Shown one piece after another: positions 1 through 7,446 of a DNA stretch of 14,747 nucleotides. This DNA is from Mageeibacillus sp. UBA5747 (GTDB lineage: Bacteria; Bacillota; Clostridia; Saccharofermentanales; UBA5734), in the NCBI GenBank assembly GCA_002419145.1, contig DIFN01000062.1, forward strand, positions 67,453-82,199, given 5' to 3'. Below the pieces are notes generated by a model, which was not told where the DNA came from, made no database searches, and worked only from the letters and a program-made list of their open reading frames with translations. The translations under genes were made by a program, and so were the position numbers. Every line of letters begins with the position of its first letter. Within the stretch, counting starts at the first letter, position 1.

Positions 1-35
1 CCACTCACATTCTCATCTACCATCACTTGCTGTTT

Positions 36-46
36 TGTGCTATACT
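36..46 (+). promoter_or_regulatory. Extended -10 promoter for the def operon
   Basis: The sequence TGTGCTATACT matches the Gram-positive extended -10 pattern TRTGNTATAAT at all positions but one. I see no convincing -35 box at 16-18 nt spacing, which is tolerated by extended -10 promoters. Transcription would start near 52-54, giving a leader of about 108 nt before the def start. A small hairpin (AGCAC at 51-55 pairing with GTGCT at 62-66) would sit at the very 5' end of the transcript. The assignment rests on sequence pattern only. Confidence 0.5.
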
Positions 47-147
47 GTCTAGCACGTTTCTGTGCTGTGATGAAGGTTTTTACGTTCAAAGACCTGTCAG
101 ACCAAACGACTTTACCGCAAGCCCGCCCACACACCCACACCACTTTC

Positions 148-153
148 GGAGGA
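148..153 (+). promoter_or_regulatory. Ribosome binding site that fixes the def start
   Basis: GGAGGA lies 8 nt before the TTG codon at 162. It is the only strong Shine-Dalgarno sequence in the leader and decides the start of def in favour of TTG rather than the longer open frame that begins at 27. Confidence 0.75.
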
Positions 154-161
154 CAACTACC

Positions 162-623
162 TTGGCTCTACGACAAATCCTAATTGATGGGGAAGACACC
201 CTGCGCAAGATCAGTCGCCCGGTCACCGCATTTGACGATAAATTGCAGACCCTGATCGATGATATGTTTGAAACTATGTACGCCAACAATGGCATCGGCC
301 TGGCTGCACCGCAAGTCGGTGTCTTGCGTCGCCTGTTTGTCATGGACTTGCAGGATGGCAGCGGGCCACTGGCTGTGATCAATCCCGAGATCAAGGACAG
401 CAAAGGAAAGCAGATTTTTCAGGAAGGTTGCCTGTCGGTCCCGGGCAAATATGGCGATGTCGAACGCCCGGCGTCCCTTGTTCTGGAGGGATTTGACCGC
501 TATGGCCAGCCATTCAGCTTACCAGCTGAGGGCTTGAAGGCTGTCTGCATTTGCCATGAGAATGATCATCTGGATGGGATTTTGTTCCGGGACAAAGTCA
601 AAGGCCCCCTACTTTCCGAATGA
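162..623 (+). CDS. def: Peptide deformylase
   Basis: Removes the N-formyl group from the initiator methionine of nascent proteins at the ribosome, as a metal-dependent hydrolase. All three family motifs are present: GIGLAAPQVG at residues 44-53, EGCLS at 88-92 with metal ligand C90, and HENDH at 132-136 with ligands H132 and H136 and catalytic E133. The TTG start at 162 is chosen because GGAGGA sits 8 nt upstream, because the protein then begins MALRQILIDG as family members do, and because 153 residues is the usual length. The frame stays open upstream to 27, but that part is low-complexity leader sequence unlike the family. It is the first gene of the long operon and overlaps fmt by 4 nt (ATGA), coupling removal of formyl groups with the enzyme that adds them. 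Confidence 0.95.
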   Translation: MALRQILIDGEDTLRKISRPVTAFDDKLQTLIDDMFETMYANNGIGLAAPQVGVLRRLFVMDLQDGSGPLAVINPEIKDSKGKQIFQEGCLSVPGKYGDVERPASLVLEGFDRYGQPFSLPAEGLKAVCICHENDHLDGILFRDKVKGPLLSE

Positions 624-1663
624 TTATGAACCAAGTGAACCACCAGAAATCCCGCATTGTCTTCATGGGCACACCGGATTTTGCTGTCCCGTCTTTGCGC
701 AGACTGGTCGAGGAGGGCTACCCTGTTCTGGCTGTCGTCTGTCAGCCGGACAAGCCGACCGGCCGTCATCAGGTCCTGACGGCACCGCCAGTCAAACAAG
801 CCGCTAATGAGCTTGGCATTACAGTTCTCCAGCCGACAAAAATCCGCACCGGCGAATTCGCCGCCCAATTGCGCGAACTTGCCCCCGATATGATCGTCAC
901 TGCCGCTTATGGGCGCATCCTGCCGGCTGATATTCTCCAGATCCCACCCCAAGGCTGCCTCAACGTACACGGATCGCTCCTGCCTGAATACCGTGGCGCA
1001 GCACCTGTGCAGTGGAGCATCATCGATGGCCGCACGGAGACTGGCATCACGATCATGCTGATGGATGAGGGCATGGACACCGGCGATATCCTGCTCCAGG
1101 GGCGGCTTCCGATCCCGCCAGACATGGATGCGGGCCAGCTGATGGATGCCCTGGCAACGCTTGGCGCTGACCTTCTCCCCACGGCTATCAGCGGTCTATT
1201 GGACCACACGCTGACGCCCGTGCAACAGGACGAATCAAAAGCAACCTACGCCGCTATGGTCAATCGCGAGACGGGTCATATTGACTGGACACGTTCAGCT
1301 GAAGTGATCCATAACCTGGTGCGCGGGACTTATCCCTGGCCGGGAGCCTGGACCACTTTGCCCGACGGTAAAAGGCTCAAAATCCATCGCACGGCAGTAA
1401 TAGACAAGAACGACCTGCAAGCACTGACTGGGCAGCACGCACCGGGCACCATCCAGACTGGGCAGCACGCACCGGGCACCATCCAGACTGGGCAGCATGC
1501 GCCGGGCACCATCCTGGCCGCGCAAAAGTCAGGCATCACAGTCGCCGCCGGCACTGGCGCCATCAACCTTCTGGAAATTCAGCCCGAGGGCGGCAAGCGC
1601 CTGAAAAGCCAGGACTGCGCCCACAATTACTCAGTTGGTCTGCTATTGGGAGGTATTTTATGA
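620..1663 (+). CDS. fmt: Methionyl-tRNA formyltransferase
   Basis: Transfers a formyl group from 10-formyltetrahydrofolate to methionyl-initiator tRNA. The N-terminal domain opens with RIVFMGTPDFAVPSL. The active site is visible as N115, H117 and D153, in NVHGSLLPEYRGAAP and MDEGMDTGDIL. The C-terminal tRNA-binding domain ends with INLLEIQPEGGKRL. At 347 residues it is longer than the usual 310-320. Twenty of the extra residues come from a tandem repeat at residues 270-299, three copies of TGQHAPGTIQ encoded by a 30-bp repeat in the C-terminal domain. The start overlaps the def stop as ATGA. No clear Shine-Dalgarno is visible, so translation probably depends on coupling; a second in-frame ATG at 626 is an alternative. 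The repeat keeps the frame, so the gene looks intact. Confidence 0.95.
   Translation: MIMNQVNHQKSRIVFMGTPDFAVPSLRRLVEEGYPVLAVVCQPDKPTGRHQVLTAPPVKQAANELGITVLQPTKIRTGEFAAQLRELAPDMIVTAAYGRILPADILQIPPQGCLNVHGSLLPEYRGAAPVQWSIIDGRTETGITIMLMDEGMDTGDILLQGRLPIPPDMDAGQLMDALATLGADLLPTAISGLLDHTLTPVQQDESKATYAAMVNRETGHIDWTRSAEVIHNLVRGTYPWPGAWTTLPDGKRLKIHRTAVIDKNDLQALTGQHAPGTIQTGQHAPGTIQTGQHAPGTILAAQKSGITVAAGTGAINLLEIQPEGGKRLKSQDCAHNYSVGLLLGGIL
1427..1516 (+). repeat. Three tandem 30-bp units inside fmt
   Basis: Units lie at 1427-1456, 1457-1486 and 1487-1516. The first two are identical. The third differs at three bases (unit positions 12, 15 and 29). Unit boundaries coincide with codon boundaries, giving the 10-residue unit TGQHAPGTIQ three times, with the last residue changed to Leu. 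The third copy reads smoothly into the conserved continuation (TILAAQKSGITV), so it looks ancestral and the first two look like recent duplications. Confidence 0.95.
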
Positions 1664-2376
1664 ATTCGACTCTAGGCCTTTTCTATGGTTTTGATGTGTA
1701 TTACCTGATCTTGGTCATACCGGCCCTGATCCTGAGCATGGTCGCTCAGGGCATGGTCAAAAGCACATTCCACACATACAGCCAGAAAGCTACCCGCAGT
1801 GGTTACACCGGCAGCACAGCGGCACGCCGGATCCTGGACAGCAACAATTTGCGCCAGGTCCGGATCGAACAAGTGCCCGGCCAACTGACCGATCATTACG
1901 ATCCCAGAAGCCAAATCCTGCGCTTGTCAGATTCCACCTACGCCAGCCCTTCGATTGCGGCTATCGGTGTGGCAGCTCATGAATCCGGTCACGCCATCCA
2001 GCATGCCGCTGGTTTCTGGCCCAACAAGGCCCGTTCAGCTCTCGTCCCGGTGGCCAACATTGGCTCCCAGTTCGGCCCCTACCTGGCCATTTTTGGCATT
2101 ATCCTGGGCAGTTCGCCACTGACAACGGCTGGTATCTGGCTGTTTTCCGGCGCCGTGCTGTTCTATCTGATCACACTGCCGGTGGAGTTCGATGCCAGCC
2201 GCAGGGCCATCCGGATTCTTGAGGACCAGGGCATGATGACCGAAGAAGAGCTTGGTGGAGCAAAAAAAGTCCTGCGTGCTGCAGCGATGACTTACATTGC
2301 CTCCACCCTGGTTGCCTTTGCCAACCTGATGCGCCTGATCCTTCTGGCCCGGAGCCGCGATGACCGTCGACGTTGA
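1660..2376 (+). CDS. Membrane zinc metallopeptidase, YugP-like (Zn_peptidase_2 family)
   Basis: A 238-residue integral membrane protein with a metalloprotease signature. HESGH at residues 107-111 supplies zinc ligands H107 and H111 and catalytic E108. E176 in PVEFDASRRA is the likely third ligand, by analogy with other HExxH membrane peptidases. Hydrophobic segments lie near residues 12-31, 138-152, 156-174 and 209-230, placing the protein in the cytoplasmic membrane. The family is common in Firmicutes, with B. subtilis YugP as the named example; its substrate is not established and I do not infer one. GGGAGG at 1648-1653 lies 6 nt before the ATG, which overlaps the fmt stop as ATGA. The gene's 3' end overlaps rsmB by 17 nt. 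Its position among translation genes implies co-expression, not a shared function. Confidence 0.88.
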   Translation: MNSTLGLFYGFDVYYLILVIPALILSMVAQGMVKSTFHTYSQKATRSGYTGSTAARRILDSNNLRQVRIEQVPGQLTDHYDPRSQILRLSDSTYASPSIAAIGVAAHESGHAIQHAAGFWPNKARSALVPVANIGSQFGPYLAIFGIILGSSPLTTAGIWLFSGAVLFYLITLPVEFDASRRAIRILEDQGMMTEEELGGAKKVLRAAAMTYIASTLVAFANLMRLILLARSRDDRRR

Positions 2377-3736
2377 TGAGGCCAGGCTGGCCGCTGTCCG
2401 GATCCTAAAGGATGTTCTTGAGCAGGGTGCCTATGCCAATCTCAGCTCGATCCGGCAGCTGGAAAGTCGCAGCCTGACTGCCCGGGACCGGGCTTTTGCT
2501 TCAGCCATCATCTACGGTACAATCAGCCGTCTGCCAGCTCTCGACTATCTGCTCGAGCGCGTACTGGACCGTCCGCTTCACAAACTGGACCCGGCAATCC
2601 GCACCATCCTGCGTGCTGGAGCCTGGCAGCTCTACCATGCCCATGCAGTGCCACCATCGGCCGCAGTCAACGAAAGTGTTAAATTGGCTCAGCATCTGAC
2701 CAACCCGGGAGCAGCCAAGCTTGTGAATGCCTGCCTGCGCCGCCTGGCTGCATCAGACCGGCCGGAGCTTCCAGCGAATAGGCCAGCCCTGGCTGCAGGA
2801 CTGCCCGGTGAATTGTTTGGCTATCTCAAAAAATGGTACGGCCGCGAAGAGGCCATCGCCTTGGCTACAGCTGCCCTGGAAAATCTCGCAACGACGACCG
2901 TCCGGGTCAATCTTTGCCGGACAACAGGTCGCAGGGTGCAAGAAAGCCTTACCAGAGAGGGTGTCGAATCTGAACCGGGGCTTTTTTGCCCGGAAGCGCT
3001 GCGCCTCGACCTCAACGGCCGCTCGATCCGCTCGCTTGCTGCTTTCCAGGAAGGCCAGATCACGGCACAGGATGAGGCTGCCATGCTGGTTGCGCACATT
3101 GCCGATCCAAAGCCAGGCTGGCGCGTGATCGATCTATGCGCCGCGCCGGGCGGTAAAACCACCCATGTGGCTGAAACCATGAACGACCAGGGCCAGATTC
3201 TGGCCCTCGATCGGTCAGCATCGCGCCTTGCGCTGGTGGATGAACAGGCTGCGCGCCTTGGCCTGAACGCGATCCGCACCGCAGAAGCAGATGCAACTGC
3301 CACTGACTGGACACACGATTTGATCGGCCAGGCCGACCTTGTTCTGGCCGATGTTCCCTGCAGTGGGCTCGGCCTTCTGGCCCGGAAACCAGAAATCCGC
3401 CTGACCATGACCCATGAGAAAATCACCAGACTGATCCCTCTGCAGCTCCAGATTCTGCTCAATGCAGCGACCCTGGTCCGCCCTGGTGGTATCCTGGTCT
3501 ACAGCACCTGCACCATCAATCCGGATGAAAACATCCATCAGGTTGAACAGTTCCTGGCCGCCCAGAAAGACCCGTCGTTCCAGCTGGAGACGATCACCCC
3601 TTACTTGCCAGATGCTTTGCTCAAAGATCCCGAGATCATGCAATCGGCAGCCAGTGGCTGGATCCAGCTGTTGCCCCATCGCCACCACACGGATGGTTTT
3701 TTCATGGCCCGTCTGCGCCGCCGACCATCCGATTGA
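2360..3736 (+). CDS. rsmB: 16S rRNA m5C967 methyltransferase
   Basis: A 458-residue S-adenosylmethionine-dependent RNA cytosine-5 methyltransferase of the Fmu/Sun (RsmB) family. Residues 1 to about 140 form the NusB-like RNA-binding domain (ARDRAFASAIIYGT). The catalytic domain has the SAM motif DLCAAPGGKTT from residue 258, the PCSG motif with C334, and the nucleophile C384 in YSTCTINPDEN. Having both a NusB-like domain and the two-cysteine catalytic pair separates RsmB from other m5C enzymes such as RsmF. The start at 2360 lies inside the preceding peptidase gene, with GGAG at 2351-2354; no other plausible start lies nearby in this frame. The 17-nt overlap suggests translational coupling. 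A 54-nt gap with a small hairpin follows before rlmN. Confidence 0.93.
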   Translation: MTVDVDEARLAAVRILKDVLEQGAYANLSSIRQLESRSLTARDRAFASAIIYGTISRLPALDYLLERVLDRPLHKLDPAIRTILRAGAWQLYHAHAVPPSAAVNESVKLAQHLTNPGAAKLVNACLRRLAASDRPELPANRPALAAGLPGELFGYLKKWYGREEAIALATAALENLATTTVRVNLCRTTGRRVQESLTREGVESEPGLFCPEALRLDLNGRSIRSLAAFQEGQITAQDEAAMLVAHIADPKPGWRVIDLCAAPGGKTTHVAETMNDQGQILALDRSASRLALVDEQAARLGLNAIRTAEADATATDWTHDLIGQADLVLADVPCSGLGLLARKPEIRLTMTHEKITRLIPLQLQILLNAATLVRPGGILVYSTCTINPDENIHQVEQFLAAQKDPSFQLETITPYLPDALLKDPEIMQSAASGWIQLLPHRHHTDGFFMARLRRRPSD

Positions 3737-3746
3737 AATAGACACA

Positions 3747-3760
3747 TCTCACCCGTGAGA
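3747..3760 (+). other. Small hairpin between rsmB and rlmN
   Basis: TCTCAC at 3747-3752 and GTGAGA at 3755-3760 are a perfect inverted repeat; as RNA this folds to a 5-bp stem with a 4-nt loop. It is too weak, and lacks an adjacent T run, for a confident terminator. It may be a processing or pausing site within the operon. The pairing is seen directly; any role is guesswork. Confidence 0.3.
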
Positions 3761-3778
3761 CCTAATCCCCCTTTTCAA

Positions 3779-3784
3779 GAGGAG
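3779..3784 (+). promoter_or_regulatory. Ribosome binding site that fixes the rlmN start
   Basis: GAGGAG lies 6 nt before the ATG at 3791. It argues against the longer in-frame reading from 3755, which would start with GTG inside the small hairpin and add 12 residues that do not resemble the family. Confidence 0.75.
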
Positions 3785-3790
3785 ACTCCC

Positions 3791-4813
3791 ATGCGCCTGA
3801 TGATTGACCAAACAGTAGAAGACTGGAAGACTTATGTCGCCGCCCAAGGCTGGCCGGCCTATCGTGCCGGACAGATCCAGCAGTGGCTGTCACGTGGCAT
3901 TGGTTCGATCGCTGAAATGACCAATTTGCCGAAAAACATCCGCGAACAGCTTGCGGCTGATTTTCTCGTGGACGGTCTGACGGTCGAACGGAAAATCGTA
4001 TCCGCGCTGGACCAGACAACCAAATATGTCTTCCGCCTGTTTGACGGCAACAGTGTCGAATCGGTCCTGATGCACTACAAGTATGGCTACTCCGTTTGCA
4101 TCTCCTCCCAGGCAGGCTGCAAGATGGGCTGCACTTTCTGTGCCTCAACGGGGGCCGGATTCGGCCGCAACTTAAGTCACGGAGAGATGCTGGCCCAGGT
4201 CAGCCGGATCGGCCGGGAAATCGGTGAGCGAATCGGCCATGTCGTGATCATGGGCATCGGTGAACCGATGGATAACTACGATGAAGTGGTCGCTTTTCTC
4301 AAAGCTGCCAATGACCCGCAAGGCATGGGCATCAGCCTGCGCCACATCTCAGTCTCAACTTGCGGTCTCGTACCCGAGATGCTAAAATTCACAGATGAAG
4401 GTCTGCCAGTGACCCTTTCCGTTTCTCTTCACGCACCTAATGACACCATCCGGCAGTCCATCATGCCCATTGCCCGGACGTACAGCATGGATGCACTGCT
4501 CGCTGCTTGCCGGCGTCATATCGAGCGCAGCGGGCGGCGGATTTCTTTCGAATATTCTCTGTTTGCTGGTGTCAATGACCAGCCAGAGCACGCCCGGGAA
4601 CTGGCGCGCCGTCTCAAGGGGATGTTGTGCCATGTCAACCTGATCCCGGCCAATGAATTCGACGGTGGCGCACACCGCCAGAGTGACCGCCGCCAGGTTG
4701 AGCAATTCCAGCAGATCCTTCACAGTGCCGGCATCAATGCCACCATCCGGCGTGAGCTGGGCGCCGATATCAACGCTGCCTGCGGTCAGCTAAGGAGAAC
4801 GCTCGAAGCATGA
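3791..4813 (+). CDS. rlmN: Dual-specificity 23S rRNA A2503 / tRNA A37 C2-methyltransferase
   Basis: A radical-SAM enzyme that methylates C2 of A2503 in 23S rRNA and A37 in some tRNAs. The 4Fe-4S motif CxxxCxxC is seen as C110, C114 and C117 in GCKMGCTFC. The two further cysteines needed for the methyl-transfer mechanism are also present: C103, just before the cluster motif, and C331 in NAACGQLR near the C-terminus, equivalent to the methyl-carrying cysteine of E. coli RlmN. At 340 residues with these features it fits RlmN; the antibiotic-resistance relative Cfr is less likely given the housekeeping position, but a tree would settle that. The start at 3791 is set by GAGGAG 6 nt upstream. It overlaps stp as ATGA at the 3' end. 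Confidence 0.94.
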   Translation: MRLMIDQTVEDWKTYVAAQGWPAYRAGQIQQWLSRGIGSIAEMTNLPKNIREQLAADFLVDGLTVERKIVSALDQTTKYVFRLFDGNSVESVLMHYKYGYSVCISSQAGCKMGCTFCASTGAGFGRNLSHGEMLAQVSRIGREIGERIGHVVIMGIGEPMDNYDEVVAFLKAANDPQGMGISLRHISVSTCGLVPEMLKFTDEGLPVTLSVSLHAPNDTIRQSIMPIARTYSMDALLAACRRHIERSGRRISFEYSLFAGVNDQPEHARELARRLKGMLCHVNLIPANEFDGGAHRQSDRRQVEQFQQILHSAGINATIRRELGADINAACGQLRRTLEA

Positions 4814-5586
4814 CAGAGCCAATCAAGTTTGCTGCGCAAAGTCATACCGGACTGGTCCGGGATAATAACGAAGACAATTACGAGCTGGTATATCCAGGTG
4901 CTGGGTATCCTCTGGCCATGATTCTGGCCGATGGGATGGGCGGTCATAGCAAGGGCGAAATCGCCAGCGAAATCGCAGTTGAATTTGTCGCCAGTTTCTT
5001 GCGTGAATATTTACTCAGTCCGCATTCCCCAGCCGAGCTCACCCGACACCTGCAGGAATTAGTCAAAAAAGCCAATGTCAAAGTGTACCTCGGCTCACTG
5101 GATGAAAAAGAAAACCAGGGCATGGGGACCACCTTGACTGCGGCGGTCCTTCTGGCCGATCACCTGATCATCGCCCATGTCGGCGACTGCCGGGCCTACA
5201 TTTTCAAAGATGGCCATCTGCGCCAGCTGACTGTCGATCATACGCTGGTCCAGGAAATGGTTGATGCCGGCAGCCTTACCGCAGAAGAGACCCGAACCCA
5301 TCCGCGGCGCAATGTCCTGACCCGGGCTCTGGGATTTCCAGATTTTATCATTCCTGACATGACGGAAATACCGGTTGCCGGCGGTGACCGCATCCTTTTA
5401 TGCAGCGATGGTTTGCATGGACTGGTTCCTGACGACCAGATCAGCCAGCTGGTCGAAGCTGGCGAGACACCATCCGAGGTTGTCCAGCAACTGATCCAGG
5501 CTGCCTTGACCGCCGGTGGTGAGGACAACGTGACCGTCTTGTGTGCCTTCGCCCCCGACTCTAAGGCGCAGGAGATCCAGTCATGA
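4810..5586 (+). CDS. stp: PP2C-family protein serine/threonine phosphatase
   Basis: A 258-residue cytoplasmic phosphatase that reverses phosphorylation by the neighbouring PASTA kinase; it is called PrpC in B. subtilis and Stp or PstP elsewhere. The PP2C motifs occur in order: RDNNEDN near the N-terminus, ADGMGGH with metal ligand D41, GMGTTL, HVGDCRAY, LCSDGL with D200, and GGEDNVTV with D239. The acidic residues that bind the two metal ions are therefore intact. AAGGAG lies about 12 nt before the ATG, and the start overlaps the rlmN stop as ATGA. The stop in turn overlaps the kinase start, so phosphatase and kinase should be made in a linked ratio. Confidence 0.94.
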   Translation: MTEPIKFAAQSHTGLVRDNNEDNYELVYPGAGYPLAMILADGMGGHSKGEIASEIAVEFVASFLREYLLSPHSPAELTRHLQELVKKANVKVYLGSLDEKENQGMGTTLTAAVLLADHLIIAHVGDCRAYIFKDGHLRQLTVDHTLVQEMVDAGSLTAEETRTHPRRNVLTRALGFPDFIIPDMTEIPVAGGDRILLCSDGLHGLVPDDQISQLVEAGETPSEVVQQLIQAALTAGGEDNVTVLCAFAPDSKAQEIQS

Positions 5587-7412
5587 GCCGGGCTAATCGT
5601 CTTCTTTCTGCGGGGGACTGGATCAGCAACCGCTTTACCATCGTCCGGCCGATTGGCCAGGGTGGCATGGCCCACGTTTATCTGGCGATCGACCAGGCCA
5701 CGCAGGAGAATGTGGCCATCAAGGTCATGAAAGACGACCTGTCCAATGACCAGGAATTCATCAAACGCTTCGATACCGAAGCCAAGGCAGCTTCCAGTCT
5801 CGACCACCCCAACATCATCAAGGTGCTTGGCTACGGCCAGGACGGTGATCTGCGCTACATCGTCCAGGAATATGTCGAAGGCATGACCTTGAAGGAGCTG
5901 ATCGAAGAGCACGGTGCCCTCGACTACACGGTTGCGGTGCCTCTGGCGATTCAGATCGGCCTTGCTCTGGAGCATGCGCATCACCGGGGTGTTGTCCATC
6001 GCGACATCAAGCCGCAGAACATCCTGATCACCCGCGACCGAATTGCCAAAGTTACCGATTTCGGCATCGCCCGGGCTTCCAATGCCAACACGGTCACCCT
6101 GACCAGCGGTGTAGCCTATGGCTCCGTGCACTATTTTTCACCGGAGCAAGCCCGCGGCGGGCTGGTCGGCGAACAATCCGATATCTATTCACTCGGCATC
6201 CTGATGTATGAGATGTTGACTGGGAAAATGCCCTTTGATGGGGATACGTCCGTTTCCGTTGCGATCAAGCACCTCCAGGAACTGCCCCCTGTGCCTTCCA
6301 AACTGGTGCCTGGCATCCCTCAGGGTCTGGACCAGATTGTCATGAAATGCATCCAGAAACCGGTCGAGAAACGCTATGTCGATGCCCGGGAACTGGTTGA
6401 CGAGCTTGATGCATTCCTGGTCGACCCCACCGGCATCTATGGTGTGATCAGCGGCCAATCTGACTGGGAAGGGAATACCACCGCCATCGGCCTGCAGAAT
6501 ACATACGAATCCAATTTTGGCAAATTGCGCGAAGTAGAGCGCGCCATTAATGAACGCCGCCGCCTGCGGACACGTGACACTGCGATCATGGTGGCCATCA
6601 TCATCGTCTCACTGGTCATCCTGATCACGATCTTTTCCCTGAGCTGGCAGAAAATCAGCGCCAGCCTGACCACTAAGACCATCTCGGAATACCAGATCGA
6701 GAACTACGTTGGCCAGACTTATGATTCGGTCTCTGCCAGACTCAGCGATGCCGGTGTCAAATATTCCGTCCGTTACGTCACAGACTCTTCGGTCAATGAA
6801 GGCTACGTGGTCGACCAGACCCCAGGCGAAGGTGTTTCGATCCGGCCTGGCAGCACCATCATCACCTTGTACGTCAGTGGCGGCCAGAACTTGATCACCA
6901 TTCCAGACTACTCCAGCCGGACCGTGGCGGAAGCCAAGGCCGAGCTGGTGCAGATGTACGGTTTCAAGGTCGACATTGTCTACGAATATTCCGATCTTGC
7001 CAAGGAGAAGGTCATCAAGACGATCCCCTCGGCCGGGCAAAGCGTCGCCAGTGGCAGCGCTGTGACGCTGGTCGTCAGTGATGGCAGCCCGATGGTCACC
7101 ATGCCGAATTTGACCGGCATGAACCTGGCGGTGGCCCAGGCAGAAATTGTCCGCAACAACCTGGTCAATGGACCCACCGTCAACATCAACCCGATCTTTG
7201 ACCCAGTCACCGGCCAGCCGGTTGGGTTCCCGCTCGAGCAGCTGTTTGTCATTAATCAGGAGATTGCCCCCGGTACCCCGATCATTGCCCAGACGGTGAT
7301 CAAAATCACCTATGGGACACTGTCCGATTATGTCTTCCATCTGGGCTCCTATCCACCTGGTTATGTCCCGGCCGAGACAGCTGTTGCGGCCGAGACGGCT
7401 CCGCCGGCCTGA
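5583..7412 (+). CDS. prkC: PASTA-domain Ser/Thr protein kinase (PrkC/Stk1/PknB type)
   Basis: A 609-residue membrane kinase that senses peptidoglycan-like ligands outside and phosphorylates cytoplasmic proteins controlling cell wall, division and translation. The Hanks-type kinase domain spans about residues 14-275: glycine loop IGQGGMAHVY, ATP-binding K47, catalytic D141 in HRDIKPQN, and D159 of the DFG motif. A basic juxtamembrane stretch (NERRRLRTRD) precedes one transmembrane helix at about 335-357. Three extracytoplasmic PASTA repeats follow at about 366-434, 436-500 and 502-578; the third carries an insertion around INPIFDPVTG. The tail (579-609) is Ala/Pro-rich. Its start overlaps stp as ATGA. 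In B. subtilis the adjacent RsgA (CpgA) is a known PrkC substrate, which makes this neighbourhood functionally sensible. Confidence 0.95.
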   Translation: MSRANRLLSAGDWISNRFTIVRPIGQGGMAHVYLAIDQATQENVAIKVMKDDLSNDQEFIKRFDTEAKAASSLDHPNIIKVLGYGQDGDLRYIVQEYVEGMTLKELIEEHGALDYTVAVPLAIQIGLALEHAHHRGVVHRDIKPQNILITRDRIAKVTDFGIARASNANTVTLTSGVAYGSVHYFSPEQARGGLVGEQSDIYSLGILMYEMLTGKMPFDGDTSVSVAIKHLQELPPVPSKLVPGIPQGLDQIVMKCIQKPVEKRYVDARELVDELDAFLVDPTGIYGVISGQSDWEGNTTAIGLQNTYESNFGKLREVERAINERRRLRTRDTAIMVAIIIVSLVILITIFSLSWQKISASLTTKTISEYQIENYVGQTYDSVSARLSDAGVKYSVRYVTDSSVNEGYVVDQTPGEGVSIRPGSTIITLYVSGGQNLITIPDYSSRTVAEAKAELVQMYGFKVDIVYEYSDLAKEKVIKTIPSAGQSVASGSAVTLVVSDGSPMVTMPNLTGMNLAVAQAEIVRNNLVNGPTVNINPIFDPVTGQPVGFPLEQLFVINQEIAPGTPIIAQTVIKITYGTLSDYVFHLGSYPPGYVPAETAVAAETAPPA

Positions 7413-7446
7413 CGGATGACGCCAACTAGTAGGACACAACCAGACC

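Noticed and set aside
27..161. An N-terminal extension of peptide deformylase starting at TTG 27
   Set aside because: The start codon overlaps the proposed promoter, there is no Shine-Dalgarno, and the extra 45 residues do not resemble the family, whereas TTG at 162 has GGAGGA 8 nt upstream and gives the usual length.
1427..1516. CRISPR-like array in fmt
   Set aside because: The units are directly adjacent with no spacers and encode an in-frame peptide repeat.
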